From Superficieibacter sp. HKU1 (GTDB lineage: Bacteria; Pseudomonadota; Gammaproteobacteria; Enterobacterales; Enterobacteriaceae), in assembly GCF_029319185.1 (NCBI RefSeq), contig NZ_CP119754.1:2542001-2606000 (forward strand): a stretch of DNA of 64,000 nucleotides, given 5' to 3'. The translations under genes and the position numbers were made by a program. The stretch's first letter is position 1. The number at the start of each line of letters is the position of its first letter. Below, in pieces: positions 26,352-35,800 of this stretch. The notes beneath the pieces are model-generated. The model had not been told where the DNA came from and ran no database searches. It was given only the letters and a program-made list of their open reading frames with translations.

Positions 26352-27443
26352 ATGGGATTCAAATGCGGTATCGTCGGCTTACCCAACGTCGGAAAATCCA
26401 CTCTGTTCAATGCGCTCACCAAAGCCGGTATTGAAGCAGCAAACTTCCCGTTCTGTACCATCGAGCCGAACACCGGTGTCGTTCCGATGCCCGATCCGCG
26501 TCTGGATAAGCTGGCCGAAATCGTCAAACCACAACGCATCCTGCCCACCACGATGGAATTTGTCGATATCGCCGGTCTGGTAAAAGGCGCGTCCAAAGGT
26601 GAAGGTCTGGGCAACCAGTTCCTGACCAATATCCGCGAAACTGAAGCTATTGGTCACGTCGTGCGCTGCTTTGAAAACGACAACATCATTCATGTGGCAG
26701 GTAAAGTCGATCCGGCAGAAGACATTGATACTATCAACACCGAACTGGCGCTCGCCGATCTCGATACCTGTGAACGTGCCCTGCACCGCGTGTCGAAAAA
26801 AGCGAAAGGCGGCGATAAAGACGCTAAAGCTGAGCAAGCGGCGCTGGAAAAATGCCTGCCGCAGCTGGAAAACGCCGGGATGCTGCGCGCGCTGGCGTTA
26901 ACGGATGAAGACAAAGCCGCTATCCGCTACCTGAGCTTCCTGACCCTGAAGCCGACCATGTACATTGCCAACGTCAATGAAGACGGTTTTGAAAATAATC
27001 CATATCTGGATAAAGTCCGCGAAATCGCCGCGAAAGAAGGTTCCGTCGTGGTTGCCGTATGTGCCGCCGTCGAATCCGATATCGCCGAATTGGATGACGC
27101 CGACCGCGACGAGTTTATGGCCGAGCTGGGCATTGAAGAGCCGGGCCTGAACCGCGTGATCCGTGCAGGCTACGAGCTGCTGAACCTGCAAACCTACTTC
27201 ACCGCAGGCGTGAAAGAAGTGCGTGCCTGGACCATCCCTGTCGGCGCAACCGCACCGCAGGCGGCCGGAAAAATCCACACCGATTTTGAAAAAGGCTTTA
27301 TCCGCGCACAGACCATCGCCTTTGACGATTTCATTACCTATAAAGGTGAACAGGGCGCGAAAGAAGCCGGCAAGATGCGTGCGGAAGGTAAAGACTATAT
27401 CGTTAAAGATGGCGATGTGATGAACTTCCTGTTCAACGTCTAG
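26352..27443 (+). CDS. ychF: Redox-responsive ATPase YchF (OLA1-like)
   Basis: 363 residues from ATG 26352 (MGFKCGIVGLPNVGKSTLFN), the E. coli start. It is an Obg-family P-loop protein that prefers ATP to GTP and binds ribosomes; in E. coli it is linked to oxidative stress response. Walker A GLPNVGKST, the G3 motif DIAGLVKGASKGEGLG and the ATP-type NVNEDG replacement of NKxD are visible, with a C-terminal TGS domain. It is the last gene of the conserved block before the accessory region. Confidence 0.97.
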   Translation: MGFKCGIVGLPNVGKSTLFNALTKAGIEAANFPFCTIEPNTGVVPMPDPRLDKLAEIVKPQRILPTTMEFVDIAGLVKGASKGEGLGNQFLTNIRETEAIGHVVRCFENDNIIHVAGKVDPAEDIDTINTELALADLDTCERALHRVSKKAKGGDKDAKAEQAALEKCLPQLENAGMLRALALTDEDKAAIRYLSFLTLKPTMYIANVNEDGFENNPYLDKVREIAAKEGSVVVAVCAAVESDIAELDDADRDEFMAELGIEEPGLNRVIRAGYELLNLQTYFTAGVKEVRAWTIPVGATAPQAAGKIHTDFEKGFIRAQTIAFDDFITYKGEQGAKEAGKMRAEGKDYIVKDGDVMNFLFNV

Positions 27444-27461
27444 CCCTCTTTTGCCCTCCAC

Positions 27462-27489
27462 AATCCACGCTCCGGCGTGGATTTTTTTT
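27462..27489 (+). terminator. Rho-independent terminator after ychF
   Basis: AATCCACGC (27462-27470) pairs with GCGTGGATT (27475-27483) around TCCG and is followed by a run of T. Confidence 0.9.
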
Positions 27490-27516
27490 ATCCACTCACG
27501 CCTCAGCCTTTTGCCC

Positions 27517-28269
27517 TTAGCTCAGTAATACCCTGTACGCCTCACGCGGCAGTGTACTGAATCCGCTAATCAACGTCGAGGCACAGCGTTCAGCGTAGCG
27601 GGCAGAGGTGACCAGAGTATGCAGGACCTCGCGTAAGCCCTGCACGGTTTCGCGTGGCGTCTGTGCCGCAGTAATCAGCGGCAGTCCCGGCGTTGAAGGC
27701 GTATAGCCAATCACCGCCAGTTCACGCATTCGTTGCGGTTCATCGCGCCGTAACAGTGCCAGCGTCACGCAGTCGATAGCGGCGAGATCCGCACGCTGGT
27801 TGACGATCTCCACCAGCGACTGACGGTGGCTGCCGCTTATCACGACCTGTGAGAAAAAAGCGCCCTCCTGTGCCAGCGGCGTGACCATTTTCCTCAATGC
27901 GTTAAAACCGGACTGCGAATCAACGGCATTACAGGCCGCGCGCCTGCCGAAGAAATCCGCCAGCGTCTTATTCTGGTCTTCGAGACGAACCACCAGCGCA
28001 CTACGATAATTAACGCCTTCGCACCCCGGCGCGGAATAGTGAAACCCGCCCACCACCTGCACGTCCGGCAGCGCGGTCATCAACGGAAATCCACAGGTCT
28101 GGCTTAACAGCACATCGCTGCCACGCCAGTGGGCAAGCAAATCAGCTGCCGGAAAAGCCAGCCTGGCGACAATATTTCTTTCCGCTAACAGTAGCTGAAT
28201 GGCCTGGAGCAAGGCGCGTGTCTCGTGGCTTTGCGGTCTGTACATTGGCAGTGAAATCGTTTGCTGCAT
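27517..28269 (-). CDS. PhnD-like substrate-binding protein without signal peptide
   Basis: 250 residues from ATG 28269 (MQQTISLPMYRPQSHETRAL), which has AGGAG seven bases upstream; the in-frame extension lacks such a site. The fold resembles periplasmic phosphate/phosphonate-binding (PhnD-type) proteins: VLLSQTCGFPLMTALPDVQV, a Ser/Thr-rich ligand segment, and DLAAIDCVTLALL. No signal peptide is visible, and no ABC permease or ATPase gene is adjacent, so it is likely cytosolic and possibly a ligand sensor or scavenging remnant (inference). It is divergent from a GlxA-type regulator. Confidence 0.7.
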   Translation of the reverse strand: MQQTISLPMYRPQSHETRALLQAIQLLLAERNIVARLAFPAADLLAHWRGSDVLLSQTCGFPLMTALPDVQVVGGFHYSAPGCEGVNYRSALVVRLEDQNKTLADFFGRRAACNAVDSQSGFNALRKMVTPLAQEGAFFSQVVISGSHRQSLVEIVNQRADLAAIDCVTLALLRRDEPQRMRELAVIGYTPSTPGLPLITAAQTPRETVQGLREVLHTLVTSARYAERCASTLISGFSTLPREAYRVLLS

Positions 28270-28401
28270 GGGCGTTCTCCTGCTGGAAACCCGAAGGAGC
28301 ATTAAGGTTAGCCGGTAAGGTAACGAATTTACCCGACTAATGTGCCAAAAATTTCCGCAGTCACAGTTGACTTATTTTATACAAGATGTACTTTTCAGGA
28401 C

Positions 28402-29382
28402 ATGAAGAAAATACTGATTATTGTCCCCGATGGCGGGATGCTGTTCGAAGCCGCCGGTATTGCGGATATCCTGATGCAGGCCAACCGTCTGCATCAGGGT
28501 GAGTGTGCTCGCTCGCGCTACAGCATCACCCTTGCCACTCCCCAGCCGCATCAGGTGATCCACGGTCAATCCGGACTAAATCTGCTGGCCGATCACCGCC
28601 TGCCGGATATTGATCCGCGAGAGCCCCTCGACACCATCATCATCACCGGGCGCGGTTTAAATGCTCAGGAAGGCACAGCGGTCGTCGACTGGCTCAACCT
28701 CGCCGCTCCCCACGCCCGGCGCGTGGCGTCTATCTGCGGCGGCGCGATGCTGCTGGCACAAAGCGGCCTGCTGGATGGACGGCGTGCGACGACGCACTGG
28801 CGGCTGCTGGAAACGATGCAGAAGACCTACCCTGCGGTGAACGTTGAAGGCGGGCCGCTCTACATTCAGGACGGTCCGATCTGGACCTCTGGCGGCGTCA
28901 GTTCCGGCTTTGATTTAACCCTCGCCCTGATAGAAGAAGATTATGGGTTTACCCTCGCGCGCGACGTGGCGCAGGATTTAGTGATGTACCTGCGCCGTCC
29001 CGGTGGTCAGCTCCAGTTCAGCCGCTTTAATCTCAAACAGGCCAGTACCTCAGGCCCGATTAGCGCCTTGCAGGGCTGGATTTTACAGCACCTCGCGGCG
29101 GATCTGTGCGTCGAAAGGCTGGCGGAGCAGGTATCGATGAGCCCGCGAAATTTTACCCGCGTCTTCACCAGGGAAACCGGTGTCTCACCTGCTCGTTACG
29201 TGGCGGAAGCGCGTCTGGCCGCGGCCCGGCAACAGCTTGAGCAAACCATGGAATCGCTGGATCGCATCGCCGAACAAACCGGTTTTGGCAGCAGTATTAA
29301 CCTGCGCCGGATTTTCGAAAAGCAGCTTCACCTGACGCCCGGCGACTACCGCCAGCGCTTCCACTGCCGTAAAATGGCGTAA
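28402..29382 (+). CDS. GlxA-family AraC-type transcriptional regulator
   Basis: 326 residues from the ATG at 28402 (MKKILIIVPDGGMLFEAAGI), where the DJ-1/PfpI-like domain starts. The N-terminal domain (residues 1-185) has the nucleophile-elbow-like VASICGGAMLLAQSG; the C-terminal 100 residues form an AraC double helix-turn-helix (VERLAEQVSMSPRNFTRVF; DRIAEQTGFGSSINLRRIF). Such proteins often control catabolic genes for nitrogen compounds. The ribosome-binding site is weak (CAGGAC too close), and a GTG at 28342 is an alternative start. It precedes a GAPDH-like gene on the same strand by 78 bases and may control it or the divergent PhnD-like gene (inference). Confidence 0.82.
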   Translation: MKKILIIVPDGGMLFEAAGIADILMQANRLHQGECARSRYSITLATPQPHQVIHGQSGLNLLADHRLPDIDPREPLDTIIITGRGLNAQEGTAVVDWLNLAAPHARRVASICGGAMLLAQSGLLDGRRATTHWRLLETMQKTYPAVNVEGGPLYIQDGPIWTSGGVSSGFDLTLALIEEDYGFTLARDVAQDLVMYLRRPGGQLQFSRFNLKQASTSGPISALQGWILQHLAADLCVERLAEQVSMSPRNFTRVFTRETGVSPARYVAEARLAAARQQLEQTMESLDRIAEQTGFGSSINLRRIFEKQLHLTPGDYRQRFHCRKMA

Positions 29383-29460
29383 AGTGATCTATTTTTGTCA
29401 TTTACGCCACATCTCCTGCGTCCTACAGTAACTTCAGACAACTGAGAGAAGGAGTTGATT

Positions 29461-30471
29461 ATGGTTAAGGTCGGTATTAACGGTTTCGGCAGGATCGGAC
29501 GCAACGTCTTACGCGCAGCGTTGGGCAACCCGGATATTCAGATCGCGGCAATCAACGATCTGACGGACAGTAAGACGCTGGCGCATTTGCTGAAATACGA
29601 TTCGCTGCTCGGTACGCTCCCTGTCCCGGTTGAAGCGGCTGATGATGCGCTGCTTGTCGACGGCCAGCGGATCCGCGTTTTCAGCGAACGCGATCCGGCC
29701 AACATCCCGTGGCGCGACGTGAATGTGGATATTGTTATCGAGGCGACCGGCTTCTTTACCGGGCGTAAGCAGGCCGCCGTGCATATTCACCGCGGTGGCG
29801 CAAAACGGGTGATCATTTCTGCGCCGGGCAAAGAGGATGACTTAACGATCGTGATGGGCGTTAATCATCAACACTACGATCCGGCGAAACATTCCGTGGT
29901 CAGCAACGGGAGCTGCACCACCAACGGGCTGGCTCCGGCGGCGCTGGTACTTCATCAACATTTTGGTATTGAACATGGGCTGATGAACACCACTCACGCC
30001 TATACCAATAGCCAGGTACTGCACGATCAGCCGGAGAAAGATCTGCGCGGCGCGCGTGCGGCAGCGCTGTCCATCGTGCCCTATTCCAGCGGTGCCGCTA
30101 AAGCGCTGGGGAAAGTGATCCCGGAACTGGATGGCCGACTGACGGGCTATTCACTGCGCGTTCCGGTGCCGGTGGTGTCGATTGTCGATCTGACCGTCAC
30201 GCTTAAACGTGATGTCACGGCGGAAGAAGTTAACGCTGCGTTTCGTGAGGCGGCGGCATCCGGTCCATTACAGGGTATTCTCGGCTATAGCGATGAACCG
30301 CTGGTCTCCAGCGATTATCAGGGCGATCCCCGGTCATCGATTATTGACGGGCTTTCCACGCTGGCGATCGGCGGTAACATGGTGAAAATCCTCGCCTGGT
30401 ACGATAATGAATGGGGATTCTCTAATCGACTGGTTGATCTGGCGCTGTTTATGGCCCGGAAAGAGCAGTAA
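29461..30471 (+). CDS. Type I glyceraldehyde-3-phosphate dehydrogenase paralogue
   Basis: 336 residues; ATG 29461 with GGAG six bases upstream. It has the NAD-binding GINGFGRIGRNVLRAA, catalytic Cys152 in SNGSCTTNGLAP and His179 in NTTHAYTNSQ. The usual SNASCTTNC second Cys is Gly here. It differs clearly from E. coli GapA and Epd and is an accessory paralogue, not the core gapA. The known family reaction is oxidative phosphorylation of glyceraldehyde 3-phosphate with NAD(P); substrate and direction in this context are not known. INDLTD after the second beta strand has an acidic residue consistent with NAD use. Confidence 0.87.
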   Translation: MVKVGINGFGRIGRNVLRAALGNPDIQIAAINDLTDSKTLAHLLKYDSLLGTLPVPVEAADDALLVDGQRIRVFSERDPANIPWRDVNVDIVIEATGFFTGRKQAAVHIHRGGAKRVIISAPGKEDDLTIVMGVNHQHYDPAKHSVVSNGSCTTNGLAPAALVLHQHFGIEHGLMNTTHAYTNSQVLHDQPEKDLRGARAAALSIVPYSSGAAKALGKVIPELDGRLTGYSLRVPVPVVSIVDLTVTLKRDVTAEEVNAAFREAAASGPLQGILGYSDEPLVSSDYQGDPRSSIIDGLSTLAIGGNMVKILAWYDNEWGFSNRLVDLALFMARKEQ

Positions 30472-30600
30472 TCCTTCCCGCAGGGCTGGCGACTCAACGC
30501 CAGCCTTATGGCTTCCGCCTCGTAATGTCCTCTCTTACTGGTACATCCTTTCTTTACCAACTATAACCTATTGATTGAGCTGTTCGTTTAGAGGTGAAGT

Positions 30601-31926
30601 ATGGGGTATCTGGGGTGGACAGCGGCGACGGGCGTCTTATTACTCTTAATGTCGTTGTCCTATGGCTGGATCAGCCGTTTTGCGGTTCCGGTCTTTGGCT
30701 TGTATTTACTGGTGGGTATTGCCTGCGGTCCGTGGGGGCTGGGAATACTACGCATTGATATTGTTGAACACGCGTCGTTAACCAGCCGGATCACGGAAAT
30801 TGCGATGGCGGCGTCGTTATTTATTACCGGGCTGAAAATCCGCCTGCCGCTGAGGTTCTCCTTCTGGAAAACCGGCATTATGCTGGCATTGCCGGGGATG
30901 CTACTCACTATTGGCGGCATTATGGTGGTCTCGCACTTTCTGACCGGCATTTCATGGCCGCTGTCGCTGGCGCTTGCCGCGATCCTCGCGCCTACCGATC
31001 CGGTACTGGCGAGCCTGGTGGCGATTAACGATGCCCAGGACGGCGACCGGCTGCGGATTTCGTTATCCAGCGAGGCGGGACTGAATGACGGTACGGCCCT
31101 GCCCTTTTTAATCCTCGCCCTGCTGTGGAATAACGCCGGGTCGGCGCTAAGCGGTGAGGAATTGCTGAAATGGTTTAGCGTCGATCTGGTATGGGCGCTG
31201 GTCGGCGGTTTAGCGATTGGGTTTCTTCTCGGACGCTTCATCGGCATGATGGCAACCCGTTCACGCCATGCGCAGGGCGAGGTTGCGCCGAGTGATTTTG
31301 TCGCACTGGCGTTAATCTGTCTGAGTTTTGCGCTGGCGCAGTGGGTCAGCGCGTCCGGTTTTCTGGCCGCCTTTGCCGCTGGTGTCGGGCTGCGCAGCAC
31401 CGAAATCAGCGTACAAAAAAGACATGCCGATCAGAAGGAAGACGAGGATGATTTACCAGCTGAAATGCTGGTGAATCCGCATACCCGCCACGGTCTTAAC
31501 GTGCAGAATCCGATCAAATCGGTAGGGCTTATCATCGGCGATGCCCTCTCTTTCGGCGATACCGTAGAACGCCTGTTTGCTGCGGCGCTCATCATCATTC
31601 TTGGCATCACCCTGGCGCAGCACTGGAGCAGCGCCGCGTTACCGCTGGCGTTTATTATTTTCTTCCTCATCCGCCCACTGGCCGTGTTGCTGGTGACCCT
31701 GCGCTCAAAAAACGCGTGGCTGCACCGACTTAGCCTCGGCTGGCTGGGGATCCGCGGTATTGGCAGCCTGAACTATATCGCCTTCGCGTATATGCACGAA
31801 TTTAAGGGGGATGGCGCGAGCCTGGTGACGGATACCGCCATCACCATTGTGACCATCAGCGTGCTGGTGCATGGCATTACGGTGACGCCGCTGCTCACCT
31901 TACGGCGCAAAAAAGAACAGCGCTAA
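30601..31926 (+). CDS. Cation:proton antiporter (CPA1/NhaP type)
   Basis: 441 residues with about 12 membrane helices. The antiporter core shows AAILAPTDPVLASLV (unwound helix 4 TDP motif) and SEAGLNDGTALPFLI (ND/DG motif of helix 5), and RGIGSLNYIAFAY near the C-terminus. There is no RCK or TrkA-C regulatory domain, unlike CvrA in the same window. A charged loop (KRHADQKEDEDDLP) splits helices. GAGGTGAAGT precedes the ATG. Likely exchanges Na+ or K+ for protons in the inner membrane; the ion is not predictable from sequence. Confidence 0.85.
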   Translation: MGYLGWTAATGVLLLLMSLSYGWISRFAVPVFGLYLLVGIACGPWGLGILRIDIVEHASLTSRITEIAMAASLFITGLKIRLPLRFSFWKTGIMLALPGMLLTIGGIMVVSHFLTGISWPLSLALAAILAPTDPVLASLVAINDAQDGDRLRISLSSEAGLNDGTALPFLILALLWNNAGSALSGEELLKWFSVDLVWALVGGLAIGFLLGRFIGMMATRSRHAQGEVAPSDFVALALICLSFALAQWVSASGFLAAFAAGVGLRSTEISVQKRHADQKEDEDDLPAEMLVNPHTRHGLNVQNPIKSVGLIIGDALSFGDTVERLFAAALIIILGITLAQHWSSAALPLAFIIFFLIRPLAVLLVTLRSKNAWLHRLSLGWLGIRGIGSLNYIAFAYMHEFKGDGASLVTDTAITIVTISVLVHGITVTPLLTLRRKKEQR

Positions 31927-32080
31927 CGCTAACGGGGCCGCCGGATTGACGCTGGCGCGCCCTCATCACCTTCTCCACCTCACAAGCCGAAAAGCCGTCT
32001 ACGCTTAAAGATATTCCAAAAATAGCGCACCGCGCCCTTGAGTTATTGGTTTTTTGCTCCCTGAATACTGGAGAATCTTT

Positions 32081-32641
32081 ATGTGTAAGCAATCGTCCAG
32101 CGCCACTGGCTGTCTGTCGCCAGTAGAAACGGCGCATCTGAAATTCACCGTCAATGGTGAAAAATACGAACTGGATCTTGATACCCGTACCACCCTGCTC
32201 GACGCCCTGCGTGAACATCTCCATCTGACCGGCAGCAAAAAAGGCTGCGATCACGGTCAGTGCGGTGCCTGCACTACGATCGTTAACGGACGGCGGATCA
32301 ACGCCTGCCTGACGCTTGCGGTAATGCATCAGGATGCCGACATCACCACCATTGAAGGTCTCGGCACGCCGGACGATTTACACCCAATGCAGGCGGCATT
32401 TGTTAAACACGATGGTTTCCAGTGCGGCTATTGCACCTCGGGACAAATCTGTTCATCGGTAGCGATGCTAAAAGAGATTGAAGCAGGCATCCCGAGCCAC
32501 GTCACAGACGATCTGCTGGCCCCTTCCGGCCTGACAGCTGACGAGGTTCGCGAACGGATGAGCGGTAATATCTGCCGCTGCGGCGCGTACAGCAACATTC
32601 TGGCCGCCATTAGCGATGTTGCCGGGGGTGAACCAAAATGA
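32081..32641 (+). CDS. Aldehyde oxidoreductase [2Fe-2S] subunit (PaoA-like), no Tat signal
   Basis: 186 residues from ATG 32081 with GGAG seven bases upstream. It is close to E. coli PaoA over the two [2Fe-2S] domains: KKGCDHGQCGACTTIVNG with a following INAC (plant-type cluster), then CGYCTSGQIC and GNICRCGAY (helical-domain cluster). E. coli PaoA is about 229 residues and begins with a twin-arginine signal; here that segment is absent, and no RRxFLK sequence is encoded upstream in frame. The complex is therefore probably cytoplasmic (inference). The stop overlaps the next gene by four bases. Confidence 0.9.
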   Translation: MCKQSSSATGCLSPVETAHLKFTVNGEKYELDLDTRTTLLDALREHLHLTGSKKGCDHGQCGACTTIVNGRRINACLTLAVMHQDADITTIEGLGTPDDLHPMQAAFVKHDGFQCGYCTSGQICSSVAMLKEIEAGIPSHVTDDLLAPSGLTADEVRERMSGNICRCGAYSNILAAISDVAGGEPK

Positions 32642-33588
32642 AATCGTTCACCTATGAGCGCGCCACTACGCTGACCCAGGCGGCAGCCAGCGCAGCACAG
32701 CATGCCGGCGCACGGTTTATCGCCGGGGGGACCAACCTGCTGGATTTAATGAAGCTGGAAATCGAAACGCCGGGGCATTTGATCGACGTTAACGGTCTGC
32801 CGCTGGACCAGATTGAATCGATGCCAGAGGGCGGCCTGCGGATCGGCGCGCTGGTGCGCAATACCGATCTGGCTGCCGACCTGCGCATCCGGCGTGATTA
32901 TGCGGTATTAACCCGCGCCCTGCTGGCAGGTGCCTCCGGCCAGTTGCGCAACCAGGCGACCACGGCGGGCAATCTGCTCCAGCGTACCCGCTGCCCCTAT
33001 TTCTACGATCCCAATCAGCCCTGTAATAAACGTGAGCCGGGCAGCGGCTGCCCGGCGCTTAAGGGCTATAGCCGCCAGTTAGCGGTGGTTGGCGCAAGCA
33101 GCCATTGTATCGCCACCCATCCCAGCGATATGGCGGTGGCGATGCGGGTCCTTGATGCGGTTGTTGAAACCGTCCAGCCTGATGGCACCCGGCGCAGCTT
33201 GCCTCTGGATGCGTTTTACCGCGCGCCGGGTGACACGCCGCATATTGAAACCAATCTGGCTCCCGGCGAACTGATCGTCGCCGTTACCCTGCCGCCCCCG
33301 GTGGGCGGCACGCATATTTATCGTAAAGTGCGTGACCGGGCATCCTATGCGTTTGCCCTGGTTTCGGTGGCGGTCATCATCCATTCCGATGGCAGCGGTC
33401 GCGTCGCCCTGGGCGGCGTGGCGCATCAACCCTGGCGCATGCCGGACGCGGAGGCAGAACTTGCCCACGGGGCGAAAGCGGTCTGTCAGCGGCTGTTCGC
33501 CGACGCCCGTCCCACGGATGACAATCAATTCAAACTGACGCTGGCAGAGCGCACGCTCGCCTCGGTCCTGGCAGAAGCGAGGGAATAA
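32638..33588 (+). CDS. Aldehyde oxidoreductase FAD subunit (PaoB-like)
   Basis: 316 residues. The xanthine-dehydrogenase-family FAD subunit fold is clear: FIAGGTNLLDLMKLEIETP is the FAD pyrophosphate loop and RNQATTAGNLLQRTRCPYF holds the flavin site. An extra Cys set (CPYFYDPNQPC, SGCPAL, and SSHC) matches the additional [4Fe-4S] cluster described for E. coli PaoB. It passes electrons between the [2Fe-2S] subunit and an electron acceptor. It overlaps the upstream subunit gene by four bases and precedes the Mo subunit gene by four. Confidence 0.92.
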   Translation: MKSFTYERATTLTQAAASAAQHAGARFIAGGTNLLDLMKLEIETPGHLIDVNGLPLDQIESMPEGGLRIGALVRNTDLAADLRIRRDYAVLTRALLAGASGQLRNQATTAGNLLQRTRCPYFYDPNQPCNKREPGSGCPALKGYSRQLAVVGASSHCIATHPSDMAVAMRVLDAVVETVQPDGTRRSLPLDAFYRAPGDTPHIETNLAPGELIVAVTLPPPVGGTHIYRKVRDRASYAFALVSVAVIIHSDGSGRVALGGVAHQPWRMPDAEAELAHGAKAVCQRLFADARPTDDNQFKLTLAERTLASVLAEARE

Positions 33589-33592
33589 GCAG

Positions 33593-35800
33593 ATGAAATT
33601 CGACAAACCCGCGAGCGAAAATCCCATCGACCGTCAGAACGTGGTCGGCCAGCCGCGCGATCGTATCGACGGGCCGCTCAAAACCACCGGCAGCGCGCAT
33701 TATGCTTATGAATGGCATAGTGAAGTCGACAATGTGGCCTATGGCTATGTGGTCGGCTCCGCCATCGCCAAAGGACGCGTTAACGCCATCAATACCGACG
33801 CCGCAAGTCGTGCTCCCGGCGTGCTGACGGTGGTCACCGCAGAAAATGCCGGGCCTCTCGGCAAAGGCGAGATGAATACCGCCACTCTGCTCGGCGGCCC
33901 GGAGATAGAGCATTATCATCAGGCGCTGGCGCTGGTGGTGGCGGAAACATTTGAACAGGCGCGCGCGGCGGCGAGTCTGGTGGAGGTGCACTACCAGCCG
34001 CAGGAGGGCAACTTCGATTTAGCAAAGGCCCGACCGGAGGTTAACACCCCGCCAGAAGATACCCCTGACAGCATCACCGGCGACTTTTCCACCGCGTTTG
34101 CCGCCGCAGAAGTCAAACTTGATGCGACCTATACCACCCCGGATCAGTCGCATTTTGCGATGGAGCCGCACGCGTCGATGGCCGCATGGGACGGCGATAA
34201 AGTAACCGTCTGGACATCAAACCAGATGATCGCCTGGTGTCGCAAAGAGCTGGCAGCGACACTGAAGATAGAGCCTGAACAGGTGCGGATCTATTCGCCT
34301 TATATCGGCGGCGGCTTCGGCAGTAAATTGTTCCTGCGCAGCGATGCCCTGCTGGCGGCGCTGGGTGCGCGGGCGCTGCAACGACCGGTGAAGGTGATGT
34401 TACAGCGCCCGCTGATCGCCAATAACACCACCCATCGGCCCGCGACTATTCAGCAGATCCGTATTGGCACCGATAAGGTCGGACGTATTGCTGCAATTTC
34501 CCATCTGAGCTGGTCCGGCAATCTTCCGGGCGGCACGCCGGAGAACGCGGTGCAGCAAACCAATCTGCTGTATGCGGGTAACCATCGTCAGACGGGGTTG
34601 CGGCTTGCCGAACTCGATCTGCCGGAAGGCAATGCCATGCGCGCGCCCGGCGAGGCGGCGGGCCTGTTGGCGCTGGAAATCGCCATTGATGAGATAGCGG
34701 AGAAAGTCGGCATCGATCCGGTGCAATTTCGCATTCTCAATGATACCCAGGTCGATCCCACCCAGCCTGAGCGCTTTTTTTCTCAACGTCAGTTGAATAT
34801 CTGCCTGCGCGAAGGGGCGAAACGCTTTGGCTGGCAGGATCGTGTTGCCCGCCCCGGGCAGGTCCGCGACGGGCGCTGGCTGGTGGGGATGGGCGTTGCC
34901 GCTGCCATTCGTAATAACATGGTGGATAAATCCGGTGCGCGTGTCCATCTGGACCCGGACGGAACATTAACGGTCGAAACCGACATGACCGATATCGGCA
35001 CCGGCAGCTATACCATCATCGGCCAGACGGCGGCGGAGATGCTCGGCATCCCGCTGGAAAAGGTGATGGTGAAACTCGGCGATTCCGACTTCCCGGTATC
35101 AGCCGGCTCCGGCGGCCAGTGGGGAGCAAATACCTCCACCGCTGGGGTGTATGCCGCCTGCGTCAAACTGCGTGAGCAGGTCGCACAGCGGCTCGGCCTG
35201 AAAAGTGACGGCCTCGATTTTTGTGACGGCGAGGTCCTGGCAGGCCCACGGCGATTTGCCCTTACCGAGGCGGTAAAAGACGGGCGGCTTACGGCAGAAG
35301 ACACCATGGAATACGGTAATCTGGATAAAGAGTTTCAGCAGTCCACGTTTGCCGGGCATTTTGTGGAGGTCGGCGTGGATATGTTTACCGCCGAGGTGCG
35401 CATTCGCCGCATGCTGGCGGTCTGTGCCGCGGGACGGATCCTGAATCCTAAAACCGCCCGCAGTCAGGTGATCGGCGCGATGACCATGGGTGCAGGTGCT
35501 GCGCTGATGGAGGAACTGGTGGTGGATCCACGCCTGGGCTACTTCGTCAATCACGACTTAGCGAGCTATGAAGTGCCGGTGCATGCCGATATCACCGAAC
35601 AGGAGGTGATTTTCCTTGATGAAACGGACCCGATTTCGTCGCCGATGAAGGCTAAAGGCGTCGGAGAACTGGGCCTTTGCGGCGTCGGTGCGGCCATTGC
35701 CAACGCCATCTATAATGCGACTGGCGTCCGGGTGCGGGAATACCCGATTACCCTCGACAAACTGCTGGCAGAGATGCCAGAACCGGCGCTGAAAGGATGA
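33593..35800 (+). CDS. Aldehyde oxidoreductase molybdenum subunit (PaoC-like)
   Basis: 735 residues, similar to E. coli PaoC (732). The Mo-binding segments of the xanthine oxidase family are present: YIGGGFGSKL, EGNAMRAPGEAAG, and the catalytic Glu region MKAKGVGELGLCGVGAAIANA near residue 690. The enzyme hydroxylates aldehydes to carboxylic acids using Mo-MCD in E. coli. The presence of a MocA-like cytidylyltransferase in this operon fits an MCD-type cofactor (inference). Substrate unknown; broad aromatic and aliphatic aldehydes are typical. Confidence 0.92.
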   Translation: MKFDKPASENPIDRQNVVGQPRDRIDGPLKTTGSAHYAYEWHSEVDNVAYGYVVGSAIAKGRVNAINTDAASRAPGVLTVVTAENAGPLGKGEMNTATLLGGPEIEHYHQALALVVAETFEQARAAASLVEVHYQPQEGNFDLAKARPEVNTPPEDTPDSITGDFSTAFAAAEVKLDATYTTPDQSHFAMEPHASMAAWDGDKVTVWTSNQMIAWCRKELAATLKIEPEQVRIYSPYIGGGFGSKLFLRSDALLAALGARALQRPVKVMLQRPLIANNTTHRPATIQQIRIGTDKVGRIAAISHLSWSGNLPGGTPENAVQQTNLLYAGNHRQTGLRLAELDLPEGNAMRAPGEAAGLLALEIAIDEIAEKVGIDPVQFRILNDTQVDPTQPERFFSQRQLNICLREGAKRFGWQDRVARPGQVRDGRWLVGMGVAAAIRNNMVDKSGARVHLDPDGTLTVETDMTDIGTGSYTIIGQTAAEMLGIPLEKVMVKLGDSDFPVSAGSGGQWGANTSTAGVYAACVKLREQVAQRLGLKSDGLDFCDGEVLAGPRRFALTEAVKDGRLTAEDTMEYGNLDKEFQQSTFAGHFVEVGVDMFTAEVRIRRMLAVCAAGRILNPKTARSQVIGAMTMGAGAALMEELVVDPRLGYFVNHDLASYEVPVHADITEQEVIFLDETDPISSPMKAKGVGELGLCGVGAAIANAIYNATGVRVREYPITLDKLLAEMPEPALKG

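Noticed and set aside
28300..28400. TTGACT near 28365 as a -35 for the GlxA-type gene
   Set aside because: No acceptable -10 lies 16-18 bases downstream.
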